From NCBI GenBank assembly GCA_963824085.1, contig CAWGNT010000015.1, positions 496,001-560,000 on the forward strand: DNA of 64,000 bases, in the 5' to 3' direction. This document shows positions 56,510 to 64,000 of this stretch, piece by piece. The notes under the pieces were generated by a model. The model worked only from the letters and a program-made list of their open reading frames with translations, did not search any database and was not told where the DNA came from. The translations under genes were made by a program, and so were the position numbers. This stretch comes from JARRNE01 sp963824085 (lineage in GTDB: Bacteria; Pseudomonadota; Gammaproteobacteria; Chromatiales; Chromatiaceae). Each line of letters opens with the position of its first letter. The first letter of the stretch is position 1.

Positions 56510-58472
56510 TTGGGTGATGCATTAGCGAAAGAGGACGTCGTCAGGCACAAAGACCTCGTCCAGGCCGTCCTCGCGGGCAATCAAATTGCCCGCGCGAAGG
56601 TCGACGACCTGACTTATTCGTCCTGGAAACGCTGCTGCGACAAATATGGGCTGGATCCGGGTGCAACCCCGGACCCGGTGATCATCCCGCGCGCCGACCT
56701 ACACCAATACCAGGACGACGCGCGTCAGCTGCTGGAGATCGCCCGCCCGGAGATGACCAATCTCTATCAGCAGCTCGCGGGGTCAGGTCATGCCATCATG
56801 CTGACAAACCGCAACGGTATCGTATTGAATTACATCGGTGACCCGACCTTCACGGACACGGCAGCCCATGTCGGTATCCAGTCCGGGGCGGTATGGAGCG
56901 AGGCCGTGCAGGGTACCAATGGTATGGGGACATGCCTCGTCGAGAAGAAGCCGCTGGTCATCCACAAGGGAGCCCACTTCTTTACCAGCAATGGGGGTCT
57001 CACCTGCGCCGCGGCTCCCATCTTCGATCCCAGCGGGAAGGTTATCGCCATTCTCGATGCGTCGAGCGAGGCACAGCTGGCCCAGCAGCACACGATGGTA
57101 TTGCTCAACATGTCGGCACAGGTAATTGAAAACAGGGTGTTCTTCTGCGCCATGAAGGACGCTTACGTATTCCGGTTCCACAGTCGCCCCGAGTTCATCG
57201 GAACGCTTGGCGAGGGGCTCATCGCCTTCACGCCCGAAGGGCAGATCCTCGCCGCAAACCGCAGCGCCATCTTTCAGATTGGCCAGGACGCCGCCGTGCA
57301 GCTCGCCGGGCGCCCCATCCACGAGCTCTTCACCATCTCTCTCCCCATGCTCCTCAAGCGGGCACATGCCCAGAACTCCCACGCCTTTCCGATCCGCGAG
57401 ACCCTGTCAGAAAGGCGCTTCTACGCCAAGGGGGAACCACCAGAGAACGCCCCGTGCCCAGGACCTGCGCCGATCCCAAGGCGCCGCGACCCGATAAGCG
57501 ACAGCCTCAGACTGGTTCAGCAGGACCCTTTCGACGCTATTCATTTCGGCGACCCCCAGATGAAGCGCAATGCCGAAATGGCGAGAAAGGTCCTGGAGCG
57601 AGACATCCCCTGCATGCTGCTTGGCGAGACCGGCGCCGGCAAAGAGGTCTTCGCGAAGGCGATGCACAGCGCAAGCTCGCGCCGAGACAAACCCTTCGTC
57701 GCGGTGAACTGCGCGTCACTTCCCGAGTCGCTTATTGAGAGCGAGCTTTTCGGATACAGACCGGGGGCGTTTACCGGTGCGAGTCGGGAGGGGAACCGGG
57801 GAAAGATCGTGCAAGCCGACGGGGGGACCCTGTTCCTGGATGAGATCGGCGATATGCCGCTGCACCTTCAGGCGCGCCTCTCTGCGGGTACTGGAGGAGC
57901 GGGTAGTCGTTCCGCTCGGCGGAGAAAAACCGATCGCGGTGTCCATCAAGCTGGTCAGTGCGACTCACCAGGACGTCCGCTCTCTGATCGAGGAAGGAAA
58001 GTTCCGCGAGGACCTCTACTACAGAATTCACGGCATATCCCTGGTCATACCCCCATTGCGTGAGCGCACCGACAAACGCGAGCTGATCTCAAAAATGGCG
58101 CGGGAGGAGGCAGGTTCCGCGGCAGAGCTCGAATGGGAGTCGGAGGCCCTTGCCCGCCTCATCAATTACAGTTGGCCCGGCAACCTGCGGCAGCTTCGTA
58201 ATGTGCTACGGGCGGCTACGGCCTTATGCGAGGGCAACAGAATCACCGTCCGCGACCTGCCGGCGGAGCTGCGCGGTGCACGTGTCGAGTGCGAATCGTC
58301 GGCGGAATCCCGGCTCGAGCTCAACGCCCTCGACGTCGCCGAGAGAGACGCCCTGCTGAGCGTGCTCGAAGATATGCACTGGAACGTAAGCCGAGTCGCG
58401 AAGAGTCTCGGGTTGAGCCGCAACACCTTGTATCGCCGGATGAAGCGCTATGGAATCAATCCGTCCCGGTAA
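56510..58472 (+). CDS. AcoR-type sigma54-dependent activator, apparent frameshift
   Basis: A sigma54 activator of about 650 residues when joined. The N-terminal sensor is GAF-like. The AAA+ core has Walker A GETGAGKEVFAKAMH, the sigma54-contacting GAFTGA, and TLFLDEIGDMP. The C-terminal Fis-type helix-turn-helix is VSRVAKSLGLSRNTLYRRMKRYGI. The frame shifts inside CTCTCT at about 57878-57883, where one extra base separates QARL from LRVLEERVV. Either it is a sequencing error or the regulator is broken. TTG start at 56510 with GGAGGAG. Relatives control alcohol or acetoin oxidation. It is the obvious candidate regulator of the sigma54 promoters in this window. Confidence 0.8.
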
Positions 58473-58529
58473 GCCCTGCGCATGACAGTGGCTTGAGCGC
58501 GGCGAGGCGCGCGAAGTCATCCTCCGTTC

Positions 58530-58690
58530 TACCGTTTCGCTTTGGGTTTGTCGTTTTTTGGGGACGGGTCGCTCCCGCCGAGGGACATCGTGAATACGTC
58601 CATGTAGGCTTGTCGGCAGCCTCCCTGCCGCCGACACCCCCGGCGGAAGCAACCCATCCCTTCTGGCCCAACAGCGAAAAAGCCGAGTGA
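58530..58690 (-). repeat. Family A hairpin element, copy A5
   Basis: A full copy in inverse orientation, with TCGTTTTTTGGGG at one end and GCGAAAAAGCC at the other, around the palindrome with GTGAATACGTCCATGTAGGC. It lies between the regulator and the second PTPS gene. Confidence 0.75.
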
Positions 58691-58794
58691 GTTTGGAATG
58701 CATGATTCTCGGTGCACGCACGGCGCTCTTTCCGCCTGGGCGGAGCGGCAGCCGCGTCTAGCCGAATTCGTTTCTCACGTCAGGAGACCCGAGC

Positions 58795-59322
58795 TTGCCT
58801 ACCGAAAACCAGAGCTTCGCCGTCGATGTCTACCCGGGGCAGCTCCACTTCAACGCCGCCCATTTCATCACCTTCGGCGGCACCTGCGAGAACCTGCACG
58901 GCCACAACTTCCATGCCCGCCTCCAGGCCCAGGGCGGCAACAACTCCGATGCCTTCGTTGTCGACTTTGTCCTTCTGAACCGGCTGGCGGCCGAGATCTG
59001 CACCCAGCTCAACGACAAGGTGCTACTCCCCGGCCGGAGTGACGAAGTGACCTTGAAGGAAGAAGGCGGACAGATTCACGTCTCCAGCTACGGCAAGCGG
59101 TTCACGCTTCCCGCTGGCAACTGCGCGGTACTCCCGGTGCGTAACACCACCGCCGAGATGCTCGCCTGGTACATCCTCGAGTCCCTGATACCTCGACTCG
59201 AGGCGCATGCCGCGCTGTCAAATGTCGCGATGCTTCAGGTTGCCGTGGAAGAGGCGGATCACCAATGGGGCATCTGCCGACGCAGTCTGGATTCGGGCGT
59301 GACGGCGGATGACCGCACCTGA
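58795..59322 (+). CDS. 6-pyruvoyltetrahydropterin synthase-like protein (canonical)
   Basis: A 175-residue PTPS/QueD-family protein with the zinc His in FNAAHFITF and the complete CENLHGHNFH motif (catalytic Cys plus HxH). A C-terminal Glu region follows (AVEEADHQWG). It makes or reshapes the pterin side chain, probably for H4MPT. TTG start at 58795 with CAGGAG upstream; there is no ATG in this position. It overlaps the flavoprotein gene by 14 bp and begins the second H4MPT cluster. Confidence 0.85.
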   Translation: MPTENQSFAVDVYPGQLHFNAAHFITFGGTCENLHGHNFHARLQAQGGNNSDAFVVDFVLLNRLAAEICTQLNDKVLLPGRSDEVTLKEEGGQIHVSSYGKRFTLPAGNCAVLPVRNTTAEMLAWYILESLIPRLEAHAALSNVAMLQVAVEEADHQWGICRRSLDSGVTADDRT

Positions 59323-59845
59323 CAGCGCGCGGCTCGCCTGGGCGCTGACGGGTTCCGGACACTACTTGAGCGAATGTCTGGACCTGCTTCAGGCCCGAGA
59401 CGACGTGGACCTCTTTCTGACCCGGGCTGCGGCAGAGGTCTTGCCGATGTACGGCTTCGACCTGCGGGCGCTGCGCGAGCGCATGACCTGTTACCGCGAC
59501 ACCACCGCCAGCGCGTCACCCGTCGGGCTCTTCTACCGCGGGTGGTACGAACGCCTGGTGATCGCCCCGGCCACCTCGAATACGGTCGCAAAGATGGTCT
59601 GGGGCATCGCAGACACCCTTGTGACGAACATTTACGCCCAGGCAGGCAAGTGCCGCATCCCGTGCATCGTCTTCGCCTGTGACACGGAGCCGGTCATGGA
59701 GACCGAGGCACCGGGTGGTCAGGTCATGGTCTATCCGAGACGAATCGATCTGGAAAATGTGGAGCGGCTGCGCACCTTCGAGTACACGACCGTCGTCGAG
59801 CGCTTCGATGAGCTGGTCGCCGCGCTGAATTCTGCGGACGCGTGA
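59309..59845 (+). CDS. dmrB: Archaeal-type flavoprotein, dihydromethanopterin reductase-like (DmrB/AfpA-like)
   Basis: A 178-residue flavoprotein. LAWALTGSGHYLSECLDLL at the N-terminus and IAPATSNTVAKMVWGIADTLVTNIYAQA (about residues 85-112) are the FMN-binding features of the AfpA/DmrB group. In some proteobacteria DmrB reduces dihydromethanopterin to H4MPT, completing the cofactor. DmrA, the folate-reductase-like alternative, is not present in the window. It overlaps its neighbours on both sides. Confidence 0.8.
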   Translation: MTAPDSARLAWALTGSGHYLSECLDLLQARDDVDLFLTRAAAEVLPMYGFDLRALRERMTCYRDTTASASPVGLFYRGWYERLVIAPATSNTVAKMVWGIADTLVTNIYAQAGKCRIPCIVFACDTEPVMETEAPGGQVMVYPRRIDLENVERLRTFEYTTVVERFDELVAALNSADA

Positions 59846-61239
59846 ACGAGCACATCCTTTTCTTGACCGGTCAGTTGGCGGAGCGTCAGCTGACTCGCGT
59901 GCTGGAGGAGATGGCACCGGAGGAATTCAGCTGGAGCGTCCACCAGCTTGGCCTCAAGGTCGCCGCCCTGATGACCGCAGATATGATTCGCCGCCGGCTG
60001 ACGGACACCTCCGGTGCGGACCGTATCTTGGTCCCTGGCCGCTGTCGCGGTGATATGGCGTCGCTGAGCCGCCACTTCGGCATTCCCGTGGAGCGTGGTC
60101 CGGAGGAGCTGAAGGACCTTCCTCGCTACTTCGGACGCGAGGGGCGGCGCCCGGACCTCGGGAGCTACGATGTCCGTATCTTCGCGGAGATCGTCGACGC
60201 CGCCCGCCTTGACGTCGACGGAATCCTCGGGCGTGCCGCGGCATACCGCGCAGACGGCGCGGATGTGATCGACCTCGGCTGTCTGCCTGACACCCCGTTT
60301 GGGCACCTTGAGGAGAGCGTGCGCTCTCTCAAAGCAGCGGGTTACGCGGTGAGCGTGGACTCCATGCAACCAGACGAGCTCCTGAGCGGCGGGCGCGCCG
60401 GCGCCGATTATCTGCTGAGTCTCCACGAGGACAGTCTATGGATCGCCGATGAGGTCCAAGCTGTGCCGGTTCTGATTCCAAAGCAGCCCGGCGACCTGGC
60501 ATCGCTGGAGCGGGCGATGGCCAAAATGGAGGCCGAAGGCCGCGCATACATCGCAGACCCCGTCCTCGACCCCATCCACTTCGGGTTCACGGAGTCCGTG
60601 GTGCGCTACCACCGCCTCCGACGAGCGCACCCCAGCGCGGAGATCATGATGGGAACTGGGAATCTCACTGAGCTCACCGAGGCGGACACCACCGGGGTCA
60701 ACGCAATCTTGATGGGCATCATCTCCGAGCTCGGCATCACCAATATCCTTACGACCCAGGTCAGCCCCCATTGCTCAACCGTCCTCCGCGAGGCCGACCG
60801 CGCGCGGCGGATCATGCACTGGGCGCGACAGGAAAACAGCCTCCCCAAGCACATCGACAGCGGGCTCACCGGGCTGCACGAGCTGAGTCCTTACCCGTAC
60901 AAGCTGGATGAGATCCAGGAGGTTGCGGCCGCCGTGACCGATCCCAGCTACCGCATTCAGGTCAGCGCCGAGGGTATCCACATGTACAATCGCGACGGCC
61001 TCAAGACCTGCGAGGACCCGTTCGACTTCTTCCCGCACCTGGGCGTCGAGCAGGACGGCAGCCATGCCTTCTACCTCGGCGTCGAGCTGGCTCGCGCCCA
61101 TATCGCCCGCCAAATCGGTAAGCGGTACGTACAAGACCAGCCTCTGAAATGGGGATGCGTCGTACGCGAGGAAGAAGCGGACACCGAGACCTATCAGGCC
61201 CCTGGCTCGACACTGCAAAAGAGACGGAGACGCACTTGA
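59842..61239 (+). CDS. Dihydropteroate synthase-related protein of the H4MPT pathway
   Basis: A 465-residue protein of the DHPS-related group found in archaea and H4MPT methylotrophs. A unique N-terminal domain of about 130 residues precedes a TIM barrel with DGADVIDLGCLPDTPFGHLEESV and EIMMGTGNLTELTEADTTGVNA. It probably couples the pterin with ribofuranosylaminobenzene phosphate, the analogue of the folate reaction. The ATG at 59842 overlaps dmrB (ATGA-type) and its stop overlaps the DUF447 start. Confidence 0.8.
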   Translation: MNEHILFLTGQLAERQLTRVLEEMAPEEFSWSVHQLGLKVAALMTADMIRRRLTDTSGADRILVPGRCRGDMASLSRHFGIPVERGPEELKDLPRYFGREGRRPDLGSYDVRIFAEIVDAARLDVDGILGRAAAYRADGADVIDLGCLPDTPFGHLEESVRSLKAAGYAVSVDSMQPDELLSGGRAGADYLLSLHEDSLWIADEVQAVPVLIPKQPGDLASLERAMAKMEAEGRAYIADPVLDPIHFGFTESVVRYHRLRRAHPSAEIMMGTGNLTELTEADTTGVNAILMGIISELGITNILTTQVSPHCSTVLREADRARRIMHWARQENSLPKHIDSGLTGLHELSPYPYKLDEIQEVAAAVTDPSYRIQVSAEGIHMYNRDGLKTCEDPFDFFPHLGVEQDGSHAFYLGVELARAHIARQIGKRYVQDQPLKWGCVVREEEADTETYQAPGSTLQKRRRRT

Positions 61240-61805
61240 TTCGGGAAGTCATCGTCACCTCACGCAGCCCCAGCGGCAGTGCGCATATTGCCCCCATGGG
61301 CATCAGCCCCCGGGGGGAGCTCATCATCGTTGCCCCTTTTCGTCCCTCCGCCACTCTGGACAACCTTCTCGTCAAGCGCTGCGCCGTGGTCAACTACACG
61401 GACGACGTCCGCGTCTTTGCGGGCTGTCTCACCGGGCGGCGCGACTGGCCGCTCGTCGAGGCCGAGCGCGTGGACGCGCCGCGTCTTGCCGACGCCCTGG
61501 CACATACGGAGGTGGAGCTTGCGGAGATCGAGGAGGATGCGTTGAGACCGCGCCTTCTCTGCCGACCGGTGCTGGACGCGACCCATGCTCCGTTCCATGG
61601 CCTCAACCGCGCCAAGGCCGCGGTCCTGGAGCTTGCCATCCTGGTGAGTCGACTAGATCGGCTGCCGTTCGACAAGGTTGAGCGGGAGATCGAGTACCTG
61701 CGAATCGCCCTGGACAAGACGGCCGGGCCGCAGGAACAGGAGGCGTGGAGCTGGCTGATGACCCGGGTGGTGGACCACCAGCGGCACGCGGGGGCGAACG
61801 CATGA
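61236..61805 (+). CDS. DUF447 family flavin-binding-like protein
   Basis: A 189-residue protein resembling flavin-reductase-like proteins (APMGISPRGELIIVAPFRPSATLDNLL). DUF447 genes are part of methanogen and methylotroph C1 cofactor clusters, with the function not proven. TTG start at 61236 overlaps the upstream stop (TTGA) and follows GGAG by 6 nt; the longer upstream frame overlaps the DHPS-like gene. Confidence 0.75.
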   Translation: MIREVIVTSRSPSGSAHIAPMGISPRGELIIVAPFRPSATLDNLLVKRCAVVNYTDDVRVFAGCLTGRRDWPLVEAERVDAPRLADALAHTEVELAEIEEDALRPRLLCRPVLDATHAPFHGLNRAKAAVLELAILVSRLDRLPFDKVEREIEYLRIALDKTAGPQEQEAWSWLMTRVVDHQRHAGANA

Positions 61806-62494
61806 CCCGGCTGCTTGCGAGCGTCACGGACCTCGAGGAGGCAGCGACCGCTATCCGCTCCGGCGCCGACATCATTGACCTCAAGGACCCCAGCCGAGGT
61901 GCACTGGGCGCCCTTCCACCCAAGGTTGTTCGCGGGATCGTGAAACACATCGCCAGACGCCTGCCGGTCAGCGCAACCATCGGCGACCTGCCGGCCGACC
62001 CGATGCTGCTCGCCAGAGCGATCCGCGAGACCGCGGCAACTGGGGTGGACTACGTGAAGGTAGGTTTCTTCACGAACGAGAAGCTGGTTGCCTGTCTGCA
62101 AGCCATTGCCGAGCTCACCCCGCACCACGCGATCATCGCCGTCCTCTTCGCCGATCGCTCGCCTTCCCTGCAGGATCTGGTGCTATTCGCATCAGCAGGC
62201 TTTACCGGCGTCATGCTAGACACGGCGGACAAGAAGAGCGGACGGCTGCTCGACCATGCAAGCCTAAGCAGGCTTGAGCACTTCGTGGCACGCGCCAGAT
62301 CCCTCTCGTTGCTCACCGGCCTGGCGGGATCGCTTCGGCTGGAGGACGTCCCGCTGCTCCTCCCCTTGACCCCAGACTATCTCGGGTTCCGCGGCGCCCT
62401 GTGCTGCAAGACGGACAGAACGCAGAGGGTCGACGCCGACCGGCTCGCTGCGATCCGACGCGCTGTTGGCCCTCACTCTGTGCGGGCTGCCTGA
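61802..62494 (+). CDS. mfnB: (5-formylfuran-3-yl)methyl phosphate synthase
   Basis: A 230-residue TIM-barrel MfnB. It makes the furan ring of methylofuran from two molecules of glyceraldehyde 3-phosphate. The catalytic lysines are in DIIDLKDPSRGALGAL (about residue 24) and VDYVKVGFF (about residue 85). The ATG at 61802 overlaps the DUF447 stop (ATGA). It completes the furan branch with mfnE, mfnF and mfnD at the other end of the window. Confidence 0.9.
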   Translation: MTRLLASVTDLEEAATAIRSGADIIDLKDPSRGALGALPPKVVRGIVKHIARRLPVSATIGDLPADPMLLARAIRETAATGVDYVKVGFFTNEKLVACLQAIAELTPHHAIIAVLFADRSPSLQDLVLFASAGFTGVMLDTADKKSGRLLDHASLSRLEHFVARARSLSLLTGLAGSLRLEDVPLLLPLTPDYLGFRGALCCKTDRTQRVDADRLAAIRRAVGPHSVRAA

Positions 62495-62672
62495 GCTTGA
62501 GAACCGGAGGGTACCCTCCAGCCACGGGCGTTCGCAGTCAGAAGGAAGAGCTCTTCCCTCGTCCCCAAGCGCTCGACGCAAACCGGCCACCTGCCGTCTA
62601 ATGCCGGCGGTGAGCTTTGGTCCAAGAAGGCTGCCGTTGATCTCGACCCTGCCCCCCGCCTGTGGAACAAGA

Positions 62673-64000
62673 ATGCTCGCACCGCTCGACATCCTGGATC
62701 AGCTGAAGGCCCGACTCGGAGAGACGATCGACAGCGTCGTCTCGTGCAATGAACACGGCTTCGCGTCTTTGGTCTTGGCGGTTCCCGCGCTGCCCGCAAT
62801 CGCACCACAGCTGACCGGGGCGCAGTTCCACTTCATCCAGGGTCATCGCCGCGAGCTACGCACGGGTTACGGGATTGCCGGCGAGTGGACCGCGGCCGGC
62901 CCCGAACGTCTGCAGGCGCTGCGCACAGCAGCCAAACGGCTCGCACGGTCCTGGCGTCAGGTTGATCCCGACGAGACGGGGTTTCGCGGATTCGCAATGC
63001 TCGGTTTCGCGGCCCGGTCGGCTAGCTTGAGCACCTCTACATCGAGCGGGTTGCCCAACGCCGTGCTCTGGCTCCCGGAGGCGGCCCTATGCAGCCGTCG
63101 AGGCCAGGGGGCGATCGTGCTGACCACGGCGCTTCCGTCGACGTGCGGCGAGGTGCTCGCGCGCTGGACGCGTCGCCTCGACCAACTGATCCCCGCTCTC
63201 GCCCAGCCGACGGCAGATCCTTTGCGTCCCGCCCCCCTGGAGCGCATGTCGGAGCAGCCGGATGCGCAAGGCTGGCAGCGGCTCGTGGACTCCGCGCTGC
63301 GGCGCATCGCGCACAGAGACCTGCAGAAGGTCGTGATCGGCCGCCGTATCCGCATGGAGGGAAGCCGGCGCTTCGACCTGAACCGGCTTGTCGCGGCCTT
63401 GACCTTTCTTTTCCCATCCTGCCAGGTCGTCAACGTACGCCGGAGCGACGTCAGCTTCGTGGCGGCAACACCGGAGCGATTGCTCACGCAGCACGGTAAT
63501 GTCGTTGAGGTGGATGCCCTCGCCGGCACCGCCCCTCGCGCGCCGGATACGGCGCTCGACGCGCTCCTGACCCAGCGCCTGTGCAGCTCGGCAAAGAACC
63601 TCCGCGAACATCGCCTAGTGGTAGACGCCATCCGCGATGCCCTTGTGCGGTGCAGCGTCCGCGTCGAGGCCCCGGACCAGCCCCAGGTCATGCTGCTCAA
63701 CAACGCCCAGCATCTGTGGACCCGCATCAAGGCGGAGCTGCGCCCGGGGACGGATGTCTTCACCTTGGCCGAGCTCCTTCATCCGACGCCCGCCACCAAC
63801 GGTCAGCCCCGGCGTGAGGCGAGCGCCTGGCTGCGCGACACCGATCCCTTCGACCGCGGCTGGTACACCGGAGCCGCAGGCATCGTCGAGCTGGACCTCA
63901 CCGGTGAGCTCTGGGTGCTGGTGCGCTGCGCCGAGGTCGTCGACCGCACGGCGGACCTGTATGCCGGGGCCGGAATTGTTGCCGGCTCCGACCCGTCGGC
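62673..64000 (+). CDS. Isochorismate synthase, partial at the window end
   Basis: At least 442 codons open to the window edge with no stop. The chorismate-enzyme fold is visible: LQKVVIGRRIRMEG, ATPERLLTQHGNVVEVDALAGTAPR, KNLREHRLVVDAIRDAL and LHPTPATNGQPRREAS, ending in LYAGAGIVAGSDPSA. The ALAGTAPR segment, with Ala where PabB and TrpE have the PIKGT lysine region, indicates isochorismate synthase. Its product would feed menaquinone or a siderophore; the next genes lie outside. ATG at 62673 has a weak ribosome site and the true start could differ slightly. Confidence 0.85.
   Translation, partial: MLAPLDILDQLKARLGETIDSVVSCNEHGFASLVLAVPALPAIAPQLTGAQFHFIQGHRRELRTGYGIAGEWTAAGPERLQALRTAAKRLARSWRQVDPDETGFRGFAMLGFAARSASLSTSTSSGLPNAVLWLPEAALCSRRGQGAIVLTTALPSTCGEVLARWTRRLDQLIPALAQPTADPLRPAPLERMSEQPDAQGWQRLVDSALRRIAHRDLQKVVIGRRIRMEGSRRFDLNRLVAALTFLFPSCQVVNVRRSDVSFVAATPERLLTQHGNVVEVDALAGTAPRAPDTALDALLTQRLCSSAKNLREHRLVVDAIRDALVRCSVRVEAPDQPQVMLLNNAQHLWTRIKAELRPGTDVFTLAELLHPTPATNGQPRREASAWLRDTDPFDRGWYTGAAGIVELDLTGELWVLVRCAEVVDRTADLYAGAGIVAGSDPS

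Noticed and set aside
1..64000. tRNA or rRNA genes
   Set aside because: Scanning by eye for T-loop-like and conserved rRNA motifs gave none; this cannot replace a covariance-model search.

Overview
The window is a high-GC proteobacterial chromosome segment that is almost entirely devoted to one-carbon metabolism. It suggests an obligate or facultative methylotroph using lanthanide-dependent methanol oxidation. The dehydrogenase has the extra Asp of XoxF-type enzymes and no mxaF is present. Formaldehyde oxidation runs through tetrahydromethanopterin (H4MPT) and methylofuran. The operon content fits a beta- or gammaproteobacterium, but no rRNA or other marker fixes the lineage.

Layout. (1) 1-1.4 kb: a SCO-type copper chaperone and a small cytochrome c. 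(2) 1.8-6.8 kb (minus): pabC, mfnE, pabB, mfnF and mfnD, for pABA and methylofuran synthesis; a HisA-like gene diverges from mfnD. (3) 7.6-15.3 kb (minus): a tightly overlapped operon mptG, mtdB, orf17, mch, orf7, orf5, fae and a fused PTPS. (4) 15.8-21 kb (plus): fhcB, fhcA, fhcD, fhcC and a pterin dehydratase. (5) 21.4-24.8 kb: pqqABCDE, with a MITE-like element inserted exactly between pqqC and pqqD. (6) 26.6-30.5 kb: xoxF, xoxG, xoxJ and a CXXCW-type protein. (7) 30.7-33.3 kb: a secreted protein with 23 alternating 30/27-residue repeats, not recognised as any known family. (8) 34.2-45.6 kb: an exported metallo-hydrolase, a Lut-type ABC system, orphan secreted proteins, a SoxYZ-like carrier and a quinoprotein-relay hydrolase. 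(9) 46-48.6 kb: a NitT/TauT-type ABC transporter. (10) 48.9-53.3 kb: NAD-linked formate dehydrogenase, then a porin. (11) 54.7-64 kb: a DUF3782-like protein, folP, a sigma54 activator of AcoR type (frameshifted), and a second H4MPT/methylofuran cluster (PTPS, DmrB-like, DHPS-like, DUF447, mfnB), ending in a partial isochorismate synthase.

Together the genes give methanol -> formaldehyde (XoxF/PQQ) -> methylene-H4MPT (Fae) -> methenyl (MtdB) -> formyl (Mch) -> formate (Fhc) -> CO2 (Fdh), plus most of the cofactor synthesis. Three non-genic observations stand out. First, sigma54-like -24/-12 promoters precede pqqA, xoxF, fhcB, the formate dehydrogenase, a small cytochrome and a small orphan gene. 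Several are accompanied by a palindrome GTGTCAC-N-GTGACAC, and an AcoR-type activator is encoded in the same window. Second, two families of ~140-180 bp hairpin elements share a central sequence, and one family is flanked by 8-bp target duplications. Third, there is the large repeat protein. Two key genes (fhcC and the AcoR-type regulator) carry apparent frameshifts that could be sequencing errors.
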